Shown here one piece after another: positions 23,670 to 33,263 of a DNA stretch of 64,000 nucleotides. This DNA comes from AC-32 sp963772975 (GTDB taxonomy: Bacteria; Actinomycetota; Thermoleophilia; Gaiellales; Gaiellaceae), in NCBI GenBank assembly GCA_963772975.1, contig CAVYZH010000010.1, forward strand, positions 806,001-870,000, given 5' to 3'. The position numbers and the translations under genes are program-made. Under the pieces are notes generated by a model that did not search any database, was not told the DNA's origin, and worked only from the letters and a program-made list of their open reading frames with translations. How positions within the stretch are numbered: the first letter of the stretch is position 1; each line of letters begins with the position of its first letter.

Positions 23670-25850
23670 GTGAAGACCCTAGTTATTGCGGAGAAGCCTT
23701 CGGTTGCCCGGGACCTGGCCGATGCGCTCCCCGGACACTTCGAAAACCACGACAGCTACCTCGAGTCGGACGACACCGTGATCACGTTCGCGGTGGGGCA
23801 CCTCGTGGAGCTGATCGACCCCGAGGACTACGACGAGCGCTTCAAGAAGTGGCGCATGGCCGACCTGCCGATCGTGCCCGAGGAATTCAAGCTGCGCCCG
23901 CGCGACAAGAAGGCCGAGAAGCAGCTGAAGGTGATCCACAAGCTGCTGCAGCGCGACGACGTCGACCGGGTCGTGAACGCCTGCGACGCCGGCCGCGAGG
24001 GCGAGCTGATCTTCGCCTACATCTACGAGACCTCCGGCGTCGACAAGCCGGTCGAGCGGCTCTGGATCAGCTCGATGACGAAGACGGCGATCAAGGAGGG
24101 CTTCGAGCAGCTTCGGCCCGGCGAGCAGCTGCGCCAGCTCGAGGCCGCCGCGCGCTCGCGCTCCGAGGCCGACTGGCTCGTCGGCATGAACGCGACCCGC
24201 GCCGCCACGATCCGCGGCCGCGCCTGGGTCGGCGGCGTCGTCTCGCTCGGCCGCGTACAGACGCCGACACTGGCGCTGCTGGTCAAGCGGGAGCGCGAGA
24301 TCCAGGCCTTCGTCCCCGAGCCCTACTGGCTGGTCCACGCGCAGTTCGATCCTCGTTACGAGGGCCTCTGGTTCGAGGGCGACGAGACGCGGCTCAAGGA
24401 GGCAAAGCGCGCCGAGGAGATCGCGACGAAGGTCTCCGGCAAGGACGGCGTCGTCGAGTCGGTCGAGCGCAAGGAGCAGTCCGAGCGCGCGCCGCTGCTC
24501 TACGACCTCACCTCGCTGCAGCGCGACGCGAACCGCCGCTTCGGGTTCTCGGCGCGGCGCACGCTGCAGGCCGCGCAGTCGCTCTACGAGGACAAGAAGG
24601 CGATCACCTATCCGCGCACCAGCTCACGCTGGCTCTCCGGCGACCTCGTCCCGCAGCTGAAGCCGACCGCCGCCACGCTCCAGCCGATCGGCGAGTACGC
24701 CGCGGCCGCGCGCTACGTGGTCGGCCTGCAGCAGCTGCCGCTCTCGCGAGTAGTCGCCGACTCGAAGGTCACCGACCATCACGCGATCATCCCGACCGAC
24801 GTCGAGCACGACGTCAGCCGGTTCTCGCCCGACGAGCGGCGCATCTTCGACCTGGTTGCCCGCCGCTTCCTGGCTGTCTTCCACCCACCGGCGCGCTACG
24901 CCCGCACGACGGTCGTAACGCTCGTCGAGGAGGAGCGCTTCCGCTCGCGCGGCAAGATCACGCTCGAGGCCGGCTGGCGCGGCGTCTACGGGCTGGTCTC
25001 CGAGGCCGACCAGGCCGCGCAGAAGCAGGACGAGGAAGGCGAGAACGAGACCGCCGAGCTGCCGCCGCTCGAGCAGGGGCAGACGATCAAGTGCGCCGTC
25101 GCCGAGGTCGAGGCCAAGGAGACGAAGCCACCGCCCCGCTACACCGAGGCGACGCTGCTCTCCGCGATGGAGACGGCCGGCAAGCTGATCGACGACGAGG
25201 AGCTGCGCGAGGCGATGAAGGAGAGCGGCCTCGGCACCCCGGCCACACGCGCCGAGACGATCGAGACACTGATCCGCCGCGAGTACATCGAGCGCGGCGG
25301 CAAGGACCTGATGCCGACCCCAAAGGGTCTGCAGGTGATCACGATGCTCGAGGAGCACCCGCTCACCTCGCCCGAGCTGACCGGCAGCTGGGAGAAGCGC
25401 CTGACCGACATCGAGCATGGCGAGGAGGACCGCTCGAAGTTCATCGGCGACATCGCCGAGTTCACGCGCGCGACCGTCGAGAAGATCGCCGAGCTCGACA
25501 AGGAGAAGCTGCGCCCGGAGCGCGTCGAGCTTGGCCTGTGCCCGCGCTGCGGCGCCGAGACCGGCGAGATCATCAAGGAGAACTCGAAGGCCTACGGCTG
25601 CACGAGCTGGAAGAGCCGCGAGGAGACGGGCTGCGGCTTCGTCATCTGGAAGCGCGTTGCGGGCCGCACGCTCACCCCCGAGATCGCGCGCCAGCTGCTC
25701 GAGGAGGGCAAGACCAAGGAGGTCATCTCCGGCTTTCGGTCACGTGCCGGCAAACCTTTTCGCGCGCGCCTCGTCTTGAACGAAGAAGGCAAGGTGGAGT
25801 TCGACTTTCCCGCTCGCGCGCAAACCAAAGAAGCCGCTGTCGCGGAATAG
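23670..25850 (+). CDS. topB: DNA topoisomerase III (type IA)
   Basis: The 726-residue protein begins M-K-T-L-V-I-A-E-K-P-S, the TOPRIM start with catalytic E8, and has the acidic metal motif D-A-G-R-E-G-E (106-112). The active-site tyrosine is Y314 in I-T-Y-P-R-T-S. The C-terminal part has a zinc-finger-like cysteine set (C-P-R-C-G, then G-C-T-S-W-K and G-C-G-F). It relaxes and decatenates DNA by single-strand passage. GTG 23670 was chosen because AAGG lies 9 bases upstream; GTG 23661 is in frame. Topoisomerase III exists beside TopA in some actinobacteria; this gene looks complete. Confidence 0.93.
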   Translation: MKTLVIAEKPSVARDLADALPGHFENHDSYLESDDTVITFAVGHLVELIDPEDYDERFKKWRMADLPIVPEEFKLRPRDKKAEKQLKVIHKLLQRDDVDRVVNACDAGREGELIFAYIYETSGVDKPVERLWISSMTKTAIKEGFEQLRPGEQLRQLEAAARSRSEADWLVGMNATRAATIRGRAWVGGVVSLGRVQTPTLALLVKREREIQAFVPEPYWLVHAQFDPRYEGLWFEGDETRLKEAKRAEEIATKVSGKDGVVESVERKEQSERAPLLYDLTSLQRDANRRFGFSARRTLQAAQSLYEDKKAITYPRTSSRWLSGDLVPQLKPTAATLQPIGEYAAAARYVVGLQQLPLSRVVADSKVTDHHAIIPTDVEHDVSRFSPDERRIFDLVARRFLAVFHPPARYARTTVVTLVEEERFRSRGKITLEAGWRGVYGLVSEADQAAQKQDEEGENETAELPPLEQGQTIKCAVAEVEAKETKPPPRYTEATLLSAMETAGKLIDDEELREAMKESGLGTPATRAETIETLIRREYIERGGKDLMPTPKGLQVITMLEEHPLTSPELTGSWEKRLTDIEHGEEDRSKFIGDIAEFTRATVEKIAELDKEKLRPERVELGLCPRCGAETGEIIKENSKAYGCTSWKSREETGCGFVIWKRVAGRTLTPEIARQLLEEGKTKEVISGFRSRAGKPFRARLVLNEEGKVEFDFPARAQTKEAAVAE

Positions 25851-25979
25851 CACGAGCATGAGACGCGTTGTCAGGGCCGAGCGGATCGGAGGGCCGGATC
25901 CCCCTGGTCAGCCCAGGACAATCCGCCTACAGTGCGAAAGGTTGCAGGAAGTACGCCGTCTAACACCCACGAGGACACA

Positions 25980-27068
25980 TTGACCCAGACGCAGCTTCAG
26001 GAATTGCTGGAGACCGAGCCCGCGCGCGTGCTGCTCGAAGGAGCAGAGGAGCGCGGCTTCGTGCTGCCGGCGGAGCTCGAGGCCTTCGCGCTCGAGCACG
26101 ATCTCGCCGACGACGAGGTCGAGCAGCTGACGCGCGAGCTCGAGACCAACGGCCTCGAGGTGCGTGAGCCCGCCGAGGAGCCGGCCGAGCCCGCCGCCGA
26201 GAAGGCGGAGGCGCCCGAGCGTGCCCAGCCGCAGCCACAACAGGCGCTCGTCGGCGCCGCCGACAGCCTGCAGCTCTTCCTGGCCGACATCGGCCGGCAC
26301 AAGCTGCTGACCGCGGCCGAAGAGGTCATGCTCGCCAAGGCGATCGAGCGCGGCGACCTGATCGCGAAGCGCCGGATGATCGAGTCGAACCTCCGCCTCG
26401 TGGTCTCCATCGCCAAGGGCTACCGCGGCCTCGGCGTTCCCTTCCTCGATCTGATCCAGGAAGGCACGCTCGGGCTCAACCGCGCGGTCGAGAAGTTCGA
26501 CTGGCGGCGCGGGTACAAGTTCTCCACGTACGCGACCTGGTGGATCCGCCAGTCGGTGCAGCGCGCGGTCGCGAACCATGCGCGCACGATCCGCGTGCCC
26601 GTTCACGTCGTCGAGCGGCAGCAGAAGCTCGGCCGCGCCGCGCGCCGGCTCGAGGTCGAGCTCGGCCGCGAGGCGACGAAGGAAGAGCTCGCGGAGGCGA
26701 CCGGACTTCCGATCCAGCACGTCGACGAGGCGCTCGGCGCCGCGCAGGCCTCGGTCTCGCTCAACCAGACCGTAGGCGCGGACGACGAGGGCGAGCTCGG
26801 CGACCTGTTCGCCGACCGCGAGGCTCTGGACCCGTACGAGGAGGCCGAGGAGTCGCTTCGTCGCCAGGGCGTGCGGCGGGCGCTCGACGCGCTCCCCGAG
26901 CGCGAGCGGCGGATCCTCGAGTTGCGCTTCGGCTTCGAGGGCGAACCGTGGACGCTCGAGGCAATCGGTCACGAGCTCGATCTGACGCGCGAACGCGTCC
27001 GCCAGCTCGAGGGCCAGGCCCTCGCGAGGCTTGCCGCGCTGCGCGAGCTGCAGACCGTCGCGGCCTAG
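25980..27068 (+). CDS. sigA: RNA polymerase sigma factor, RpoD/SigA family
   Basis: The 362-residue protein has a region 1.1-like acidic N-terminus (T-Q-L-Q-E-L-L-E-T-E-P) and an acidic linker. Region 1.2/2 contains N-L-R-L-V-V-S-I-A-K-G-Y and the -10-binding helix Y-K-F-S-T-Y-A-T-W-W-I-R-Q, followed by region 3 and region 4 with P-E-R-E-R-R-I-L-E-L-R-F-G and the HTH L-T-R-E-R-V-R-Q-L-E. It is the principal or a group 2 sigma factor. TTG 25980 is assigned because GAGG precedes it by five bases and it gives a normal region 1.1; the upstream GTG 25932 adds an unrelated tail. Confidence 0.92.
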   Translation: MTQTQLQELLETEPARVLLEGAEERGFVLPAELEAFALEHDLADDEVEQLTRELETNGLEVREPAEEPAEPAAEKAEAPERAQPQPQQALVGAADSLQLFLADIGRHKLLTAAEEVMLAKAIERGDLIAKRRMIESNLRLVVSIAKGYRGLGVPFLDLIQEGTLGLNRAVEKFDWRRGYKFSTYATWWIRQSVQRAVANHARTIRVPVHVVERQQKLGRAARRLEVELGREATKEELAEATGLPIQHVDEALGAAQASVSLNQTVGADDEGELGDLFADREALDPYEEAEESLRRQGVRRALDALPERERRILELRFGFEGEPWTLEAIGHELDLTRERVRQLEGQALARLAALRELQTVAA

Positions 27069-27147
27069 AGTCCTTCACCGCTAACATCCGGCGCCTGCTG
27101 AGCGTCCGTATTCTCGGACAGGCATATCTGTCAACCGGGAGGTTGTG

Positions 27148-28842
27148 ATGAAGCGCTGGTTTGTCGGTTCCGCGTCGCTGCTGACCGCGGTTGCGCTCGT
27201 CGCAGCCGGTTGCGGCAGCTCGAACAAGTCCACCTCGAGTACGCAGTCCACCTCAAGCGGGGCGAAGGGCGGCACGCTGCTCACGGTCGCGAACGCAGCG
27301 CCCGCTGGCTCGCCCGACCCGCAGGTCAACTACACGCTGCAGGAGTGGCAGCTGCTGATCATGACCCACGACGGGCTCGTCGGGTTCAAGCGCGCGGGCG
27401 GCAAAGAGGGCACGAAGATCGTGCCCGACCTCGCGCAGTCGATCCCGAAGCCCACGAACGGCGGCAAGACCTGGACGTTCAAGCTGCGGCCGGGAATCAA
27501 GTTCTCGAACGGCAAGACGCTCACCGGCGCCGACGTGAAGGCGACCTTTGAGCGCCTGTTCAAGATCGGTGACAGCCCGAACGCGGGCACCTGGTACAAC
27601 GTCATCCAGGGGGCCGACGCGTGCATCAAGACGCCAAAGACCTGCGATCTCTCCTCGGGGATCACGGTCAAGGGCGACACCGTCACCTTCAAGCTGACGA
27701 CGGCCGATCCCGAGTGGCTCGACAAGCTCTCGGTGCCTTTCGCCTTCATCCTCCCGGCGGGCACGCCGCCGAAGAACGTAAACATCCCACCGCCGGGCAC
27801 CGGCCCGTACATGTGGGCGCAGTACTCGCCGACCAAGCAGATCAAACTCGTCCGCAACCCATTCTTCAAGGAGTGGTCGAAGGACGCGCAGCCGGCGGGT
27901 AACCCGGACGTCATCATCCAGAAGTTCGGCCTGACGACCGAGGCCGAGGTGACGCAAGTCGAGCAGAACCAGGCGGATTGGATGTTCGACTCGCCGCCGC
28001 CCGCCGACCGGCTCGGTGAGCTGAGCAGCCCCAAGTACGCAAGCCGGGTGCACGTCAATCCGCTGACCGCGACGTACTACTTCGCCCTCAACGTCAACGA
28101 GCCGCCCTTCAACAACCTGAAGGCACGGCAGGGCGTCAACTTCGCCACCGATCGCGCGGCGCTGGTCAAGATCGCCGGCGGCTCGAAGCTCGCGGTGCCG
28201 ACCTGCCAGGTGCTGCCGCCGAACTTCCCCGGCTACGTGCCGTATTGCCCGTACACCAAGAACCCGGGCAGCGGCAAGTGGACGGCCCCGGACCTGGCGA
28301 AGGCGCAGCAGCTGATCAACGCCTCGGGCACGAAGGGCGCGGCGGTGAAGGTCAACACCGATTCGACCGACACCGACAAGGCGCTCGGCCTCTATTTCGT
28401 CGGGCTGCTGAACAACCTCGGCTACAAGGCGACGCTGCAGTCCCTGTCGTCCGACATCCAGTACCCGTACATCCAGAACTCCAAGAACCACGTGCAGTTC
28501 GCGTTCTCGGACTGGTTCCAGGACTACCCGGCGGCGTCGGACTTCCTGGTCATCCTGCTCGGGTGCGGCTCGATCCACCCCGGCTCGAACTCCAGCCCGA
28601 ACATCGCGCAGTTCTGCGACAAGGGCATCCAGGCGAAGATGGATCACGCCGGCCAGGTCGGCATCACCGACCCGACGGCGGCGAACAAGATCTGGGCCCA
28701 GGTGGACAAGGAGGTCACCGACCAGGCGCCGTGGGTGGCGATGTACAACCCGAAGTACATCGACTTCCTCTCCTCCCGCGTCAAGGGCTACGTGTTCAGC
28801 CCGCAGTGGTACTTCCTCCTCGACCAGGCTTCGGTGAACTAA
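27148..28842 (+). CDS. Oligopeptide ABC transporter substrate-binding lipoprotein
   Basis: The 564-residue protein has a lipoprotein signal with lipobox V-A-L-V-A-A-G-C (C22), a Ser/Thr-rich linker and an SBP_bac_5 domain: W-T-F-K-L-R-P-G-I-K-F-S-N-G, then G-T-G-P-Y and N-V-N-E-P-P-F-N-N-L-K-A-R-Q-G-V-N. It captures peptides at the outer face of the membrane and hands them to the permeases encoded next. A GGGAGG site lies 5-10 bases upstream of the ATG. It opens the first of two transporter sets that share one ATPase pair downstream. Confidence 0.92.
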   Translation: MKRWFVGSASLLTAVALVAAGCGSSNKSTSSTQSTSSGAKGGTLLTVANAAPAGSPDPQVNYTLQEWQLLIMTHDGLVGFKRAGGKEGTKIVPDLAQSIPKPTNGGKTWTFKLRPGIKFSNGKTLTGADVKATFERLFKIGDSPNAGTWYNVIQGADACIKTPKTCDLSSGITVKGDTVTFKLTTADPEWLDKLSVPFAFILPAGTPPKNVNIPPPGTGPYMWAQYSPTKQIKLVRNPFFKEWSKDAQPAGNPDVIIQKFGLTTEAEVTQVEQNQADWMFDSPPPADRLGELSSPKYASRVHVNPLTATYYFALNVNEPPFNNLKARQGVNFATDRAALVKIAGGSKLAVPTCQVLPPNFPGYVPYCPYTKNPGSGKWTAPDLAKAQQLINASGTKGAAVKVNTDSTDTDKALGLYFVGLLNNLGYKATLQSLSSDIQYPYIQNSKNHVQFAFSDWFQDYPAASDFLVILLGCGSIHPGSNSSPNIAQFCDKGIQAKMDHAGQVGITDPTAANKIWAQVDKEVTDQAPWVAMYNPKYIDFLSSRVKGYVFSPQWYFLLDQASVN

Positions 28843-28854
28843 CGAGCAACGCAC

Positions 28855-29913
28855 ATGGCTGAGTTCGCCTACGAGCCAGGGCCAGAAGTCCAGCTCGCGG
28901 CCGGCGAGAGCGCCAAGGAGATCTCCGGGAGGAGCCCCTGGCGCATCGCCGGCCGCAGGCTCGTGCGCAACCGCCTGGCGATGGCCTCGCTCGGCCTGTT
29001 CCTCCTGATCGTCGTAGTCAGCCTGCTGGCACCGTTCTACGCGAGTCACATCGCCAAGACCGACCCGTTCGAGTCGAATCTCACGGGCACGACGACCGTG
29101 GACGGCAAGGAGGTCGAAGTGGTCCAGCAGACCCAGAGTGGGCTCGGGCTCGGCACGATTCCGATCGGGCCGACCTGGCAGACGAACTACTTCATCGGCG
29201 CCGACAACCAGGGCCGCGACGTGATGGCGCGCGTCCTCTACGGCGGCCGCGCCTCGCTCCAGATCGGCGTCGCCTCGGCGCTGATCTGCACGCTGATCGC
29301 GCTCACGATCGCCCTGCTGGCGGGCTTCTTCCGCGGCTGGACCGACTCGATTCTCTCGCGCGTGATGGACCTGATCTGGGCGTTCCCCGTCTACCTGCTC
29401 GCGATCTCGCTCGCGACTGTTCTGCTGACCAAGCCAAACGGCCTGCAGTGGGGCCCGGTGACCGTCAACCCGGCCAGCCTCTGGGTGCCGACCTTCATCA
29501 TCGCGATCGTCTACATCCCCTACGTCTACCGCCCGCTGCGGGGCCAGGTGCTGTCCGTGCGCGAGAAGGAGTACGTCGAGGCTGCGATCTCCCAGGGTGC
29601 GTCGAACCTGCGTCTGATGTTCAGCGACATCCTTCCGAACGTGATCACGACTGCGATCGTGCTCTTGCCGCTGATGATCGCGACCACGATCCTGACCGAG
29701 GCGGCGCTCTCCTTCCTCGGGATCGGCGTCCAGGCGCCGCAGGCGAGCTGGGGAACGGTGATCGACGACGGCCAGAACCTGCTCTACACGCGCCCGCTGG
29801 TGGCGATCGTCCCGGGAATCTTCATCGTGGTCACGGTCCTGTCGCTGAACGTGCTCGGCGACGGCGTGCGTGACGCGCTCGACCCGCGCGCCAAGGTGCG
29901 CGTGCGGGAGTAA
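28855..29913 (+). CDS. dppC: Peptide ABC transporter permease, DppC type
   Basis: The 352-residue protein has an N-terminal hydrophilic tail, a first helix (residues about 40-62), a periplasmic-side insert and a BPD_transp domain. The ATPase-contact EAA loop is Y-V-E-A-A-I-S-Q-G-A-S near residue 240, and the C-terminus is D-A-L-D-P-R. The OppC_N-like start R-S-P-W-R-I-A-G-R-R-L-V-R-N identifies the C-type permease. It lies 12 bases behind the binding protein and 7 bases before the B-type permease, an inverted C-then-B order repeated in the second set. Confidence 0.9.
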   Translation: MAEFAYEPGPEVQLAAGESAKEISGRSPWRIAGRRLVRNRLAMASLGLFLLIVVVSLLAPFYASHIAKTDPFESNLTGTTTVDGKEVEVVQQTQSGLGLGTIPIGPTWQTNYFIGADNQGRDVMARVLYGGRASLQIGVASALICTLIALTIALLAGFFRGWTDSILSRVMDLIWAFPVYLLAISLATVLLTKPNGLQWGPVTVNPASLWVPTFIIAIVYIPYVYRPLRGQVLSVREKEYVEAAISQGASNLRLMFSDILPNVITTAIVLLPLMIATTILTEAALSFLGIGVQAPQASWGTVIDDGQNLLYTRPLVAIVPGIFIVVTVLSLNVLGDGVRDALDPRAKVRVRE

Positions 29914-29920
29914 CCGGCCG

Positions 29921-30892
29921 GTGTTCGCCTTCGTCGTCAGGCGGCTGATCGGCATGGTGACCGTGCTGTTCGCGATCACGGTGCTGACCTTCCTGATCTT
30001 CTTCGCCACGCCGGGCGTCGACCCCAGCCGGCAGTTCGCCGGCCGCAACCCGGACCCGTCGACGATCGCGGCCGTCAAGCACCAGTTCGGGCTCGACCGG
30101 CCGCTGCCGATCCGCTACGCGCTGATGATGAAGCGGCTCTTCATCTCGCGCGACCTCGTCTCCTACGGCAACCAGGCACTGGAGGTCGTCCCGGCGATCC
30201 TGGCCGCGGCGCCGGTGACCTTCTCGCTTGTGTTCGGCGCCGCCGTCCTGTGGGTGATCGGATCGATCGCGATCGGCCTGCTGATGGTGATGTTCAAGGG
30301 GACCTTCATCGATCCGTTACTCATGATCCTGGCCCTGATCGGCATCTCGATGCCGGTCTTCTGGCTGGGCGAGGTGGTGAACCTGATCACGCAGGACCGG
30401 CTGCACGACACGTTCCTATTCAGCTGGGTGCCGCCGCTCGGTTACACGCCCTTCACGCAGGACCCGTGGCAGTGGTTCCTGCACCTGATCTTCCCGTGGA
30501 TCACGCTCTCGATCCTCTACATCGGCTTCTACGCGCGCGTGTTGCGGGCTGACCTGCTCCAGGTGCAGAACGAGGACTTTGTCCGCACGGCCAAAGCGAA
30601 GGGCCTCTCGCCGGAGAACGTCCTCGTGCGACACATGTTGCGCACCTCGCTGATCACGTTCGTCTCGCTCTTCGGGCTCGACTTCGGCGTGCTCGTCGGC
30701 GGCGGCGCGCTGCTGACCGAGGTTGTCTTTGGGCTCCCTGGCGTCGGGTTGCTGACCTTTAACGCGCTGAGATCGCTCGATCTGCCGGTGATCATGGCGA
30801 CGGTGATCTACGGCGCCTTCTTCATCACGATCATGAGCGCGCTGGTCGACATCGTCTACGCGCGCCTCGATCCGCGCATCAGACCGGCGTAG
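29921..30892 (+). CDS. dppB: Peptide ABC transporter permease, DppB type
   Basis: The 323-residue protein begins with the DppB signature F-V-V-R-R-L-I-G-M-V-T-V-L-F. It has about six helices, an EAA loop F-V-R-T-A-K-A-K-G-L near residue 223 and a C-terminus Y-A-R-L-D-P-R-I-R. With the C-type permease it forms the channel of the importer. GTG 29921 follows the previous stop by 7 bases. The stop overlaps the next start by one base (TAGTG), tying the importer to the downstream peptidase. Confidence 0.9.
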   Translation: MFAFVVRRLIGMVTVLFAITVLTFLIFFATPGVDPSRQFAGRNPDPSTIAAVKHQFGLDRPLPIRYALMMKRLFISRDLVSYGNQALEVVPAILAAAPVTFSLVFGAAVLWVIGSIAIGLLMVMFKGTFIDPLLMILALIGISMPVFWLGEVVNLITQDRLHDTFLFSWVPPLGYTPFTQDPWQWFLHLIFPWITLSILYIGFYARVLRADLLQVQNEDFVRTAKAKGLSPENVLVRHMLRTSLITFVSLFGLDFGVLVGGGALLTEVVFGLPGVGLLTFNALRSLDLPVIMATVIYGAFFITIMSALVDIVYARLDPRIRPA

Positions 30893-31470
30893 TGAACATC
30901 CGAGTCTGTGCCGCCGAGGTGGCGCCCGTGCGGGCCGAGCCCGACGAGGGCGCCGAGCAGGTGACCCAGGCGCTCGCCGGCGAGCCGCTGGCGGTCGAGC
31001 CGGCCCAGGACGGTTGGGCGCGGATTCGCACCGCGTACGGCTACCCCGGCTGGATCCGTGAGGACGCGCTCGGTGGCGAGCCCGACGGCGAGTGGCCGGG
31101 GCTGCCGCGCGCCGGCGACCCGGTCGCCGAGGCCCGCGCCTACCTCGGCGCGCCGTACGAGTGGGGAGGGCTGACCACCCGCGGGATCGACTGCTCCGGG
31201 CTCGTGCACATGGGCTACCGGCGTCTCGGGCGACTCGTCCCGCGCGACGCGCACGAGCAGGAGGCGGCGGCGGAAGCGCTCGAGGAGACCGACCTGAAGC
31301 CAGGCGACCTCGTCTTCTTCGGCCCGCCCGAACGCGCGGACCACATCGCCTTCTGGCTCGGTGAGGGGCGGATCCTCCATGCAACAGGACGCGATGGGGT
31401 GCATGCCGTCCGGGAGGAACCGCTTGCCGACGTTCGCGGCGAGCACGACATTCGTTACGGCCGCCTCTAA
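30892..31470 (+). CDS. NlpC/P60 peptidase with SH3 domain, no signal peptide
   Basis: The 192-residue protein has an SH3b-like domain (residues about 3-62) and an NlpC/P60 cysteine peptidase domain. The catalytic Cys is C101 in G-I-D-C-S-G-L-V-H-M, with His H151 in A-D-H-I-A-F-W and H163 in I-L-H-A-T-G. There is no signal peptide or membrane segment, so it should act in the cytoplasm. The layout resembles Bacillus YkfC, which splits L-Ala-D-Glu-mDap-type murein peptides and is encoded beside Dpp importers. It overlaps the permease gene by one base, so recycling of imported murein peptides is the favoured role. Confidence 0.85.
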   Translation: MNIRVCAAEVAPVRAEPDEGAEQVTQALAGEPLAVEPAQDGWARIRTAYGYPGWIREDALGGEPDGEWPGLPRAGDPVAEARAYLGAPYEWGGLTTRGIDCSGLVHMGYRRLGRLVPRDAHEQEAAAEALEETDLKPGDLVFFGPPERADHIAFWLGEGRILHATGRDGVHAVREEPLADVRGEHDIRYGRL

Positions 31471-31547
31471 CCAAGACCTATCCAGGACGTCTCCACTTTG
31501 CGAAGATTGCGCTCGGAACCACCGGGGCTTTCAAATTGGGAGGTGCA

Positions 31548-33188
31548 ATGACTGCAAGGCGACGGGGAACCTGGTTGCTGGGCGTAGTGGCGCTCGCAGC
31601 CGGGATTTCCATGATGGTCGCGGCCTATGGCGTCGCGGCGACCCGCTCACAGGCGGCGCCGCAAAACGCGCAGAAGAGCGTCGGGACCTTGAAGGCAGTG
31701 ATCGACACGATCGACTTCCTCGATCCCCAGCAGGCCTATACGGGCCAGAGCTGGTGGGCGATGTGGAACGTGTACGAGACGCTGCTCACGTACAAGCACG
31801 TCGACGGGCCCGCCGGCTACCAGCTCGTGCCGGGGCTCGCCCAGTCGCTGCCGAAGATCTCGAGCAACGGCCGCGTCTACAAGTTCACCCTTCGTCCGGG
31901 CTTGAAGTACTCGAACGGCGCGAAGGTGCTGGCGTCCGACTTCAAGTGGGCGATCAAGCGCGGCTTCCTGGCCACCGGCCAGGGCGTCGGCTTCTACACC
32001 GACATCGCCGGTGCCAAGGCGTATGCCGCTCATCCGACCAAGAACGGCAACATCTCGGGAATCGTCACCAACAACAAGACGCGGTCGATCACGGTCAAGC
32101 TCTCGACGCCGCGTGGTGACTTCCTGACGATCCTCGCGCTGCTCTTCGCGGCGCCGGTGCCGGCGAACACCTCGACGGCGATCCTGAACGGCACGATCCC
32201 GGGAACGGGGCCGTACCGCTTCTCGGGCTTCGACGCGAACCGCGGGTTCACGATGGTGCGGAACAAGTACTTCAAGCCGACGAAGTACATCCCGCGCGGG
32301 AACCCGGACAAGATCGACGTCGCGCTGATCGGCGACGCGAACTCGGCGACCCAGCGGGTGATCAACGGGCAGGCCGACTACTCGAACGGGGCCATCCCGC
32401 CCGACCGGATCGCAAGCGCCAAGAGCAAGGGCCACCTGGTCCTGCGTCAGACGGCGAACACGTACTACTTCTGGATGAACATCCGGGAGGCGCCGTTCAA
32501 CAAGCTCAAGGTGCGCCAGGCGGTCAACTACGCACTCGACCGCGCCGCCATGCAGAAGATCGTGTGGGGCGGCCTCGGGCAGGCGACGCAGAACGTGCTG
32601 CCGCCGACCTACCCGAGCTACAACAAACTGACGCTGTTCCCGCACAACGTCACCAAGGCGAAGTCGCTGATCACGTCCGCCGGCGCCAAGGGCGCGAAGG
32701 TAACGGTCTGGACGCGTGACGTCTCCGACGCCCGCGACGCTGCGCAGTACTACACCAGCATCCTGAACACGATCGGGCTCGACGCGAGCCTGAACATCCT
32801 GCCGAGGTCCACGTACTACTCGACCGTCGGCAACGTCGCGACCCACGCGCAGACCGGCTGGGCGCGGTGGCTGGAGGACTACCCGCACCCGCTCGACTGG
32901 TTCGACGTCCTCCTGAACGGCAACCGCATCACCAACACGGACAACAACAACTACGCGTGGTACTCGAACGCGAAGACCAACTCCGAGATCGAGGGCCTGA
33001 AGAAGTCCCAGGTCCTGACGCCCGCCGTGAACAAGCGCTGGGCGACGGTCGAGAAGCAGATCATGTCCCAGGCTCCGTGGGCACCGTGGTCGAACCGCGT
33101 GTTCCCGGAGTTCTTCAGCAAGAAGATGGGGTGCATCCACGTTCAGCGCCTCTACGGAATCGACTTGGCGCGCCTCTGCAGGAAGTAG
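31548..33188 (+). CDS. Oligopeptide ABC transporter substrate-binding protein, second copy
   Basis: The 546-residue protein has a Sec-type signal (residues about 1-40, ending S-Q-A-A) but no lipobox cysteine, unlike the first copy, so anchoring is unclear. SBP_bac_5 features include Y-K-F-T-L-R-P-G-L-K-Y-S-N-G, G-T-G-P-Y-R-F and K-V-R-Q-A-V-N-Y-A-L-D-R-A. It is divergent in sequence from the first copy, which suggests a different peptide range. GGGAGG lies upstream of ATG 31548. A strong terminator follows the gene, so the permeases behind it may be expressed at a lower level or from their own promoter. Confidence 0.9.
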   Translation: MTARRRGTWLLGVVALAAGISMMVAAYGVAATRSQAAPQNAQKSVGTLKAVIDTIDFLDPQQAYTGQSWWAMWNVYETLLTYKHVDGPAGYQLVPGLAQSLPKISSNGRVYKFTLRPGLKYSNGAKVLASDFKWAIKRGFLATGQGVGFYTDIAGAKAYAAHPTKNGNISGIVTNNKTRSITVKLSTPRGDFLTILALLFAAPVPANTSTAILNGTIPGTGPYRFSGFDANRGFTMVRNKYFKPTKYIPRGNPDKIDVALIGDANSATQRVINGQADYSNGAIPPDRIASAKSKGHLVLRQTANTYYFWMNIREAPFNKLKVRQAVNYALDRAAMQKIVWGGLGQATQNVLPPTYPSYNKLTLFPHNVTKAKSLITSAGAKGAKVTVWTRDVSDARDAAQYYTSILNTIGLDASLNILPRSTYYSTVGNVATHAQTGWARWLEDYPHPLDWFDVLLNGNRITNTDNNNYAWYSNAKTNSEIEGLKKSQVLTPAVNKRWATVEKQIMSQAPWAPWSNRVFPEFFSKKMGCIHVQRLYGIDLARLCRK

Positions 33189-33211
33189 AGGAACAGCTCC
33201 ACGAGTAAGCG

Positions 33212-33237
33212 GAGAGGGCGCCTCCGGGCGCCCTCTC
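33212..33237 (+). terminator. Stem-loop between binding protein and permease genes
   Basis: GAGAGGGCGCC (33212-33222) pairs with 33227-33237 around TCCG, 24 bases after the stop at 33188. In a transporter operon such a stem often causes partial termination and raises binding-protein levels. Confidence 0.7.
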
Positions 33238-33263
33238 TGATCTACACTCGCCGCCGGAGGGGA

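Noticed and set aside
27253..30078. A 941-codon open frame on the minus strand
   Set aside because: It lies antisense to the well-supported binding-protein and permease genes, is rich in Arg/Asp/Val/Gly as expected from the third-position GC bias, and has no domain. The same applies to long antisense frames at 3591-5792, 31647-33890, 15897-17048 and 8682-10112.
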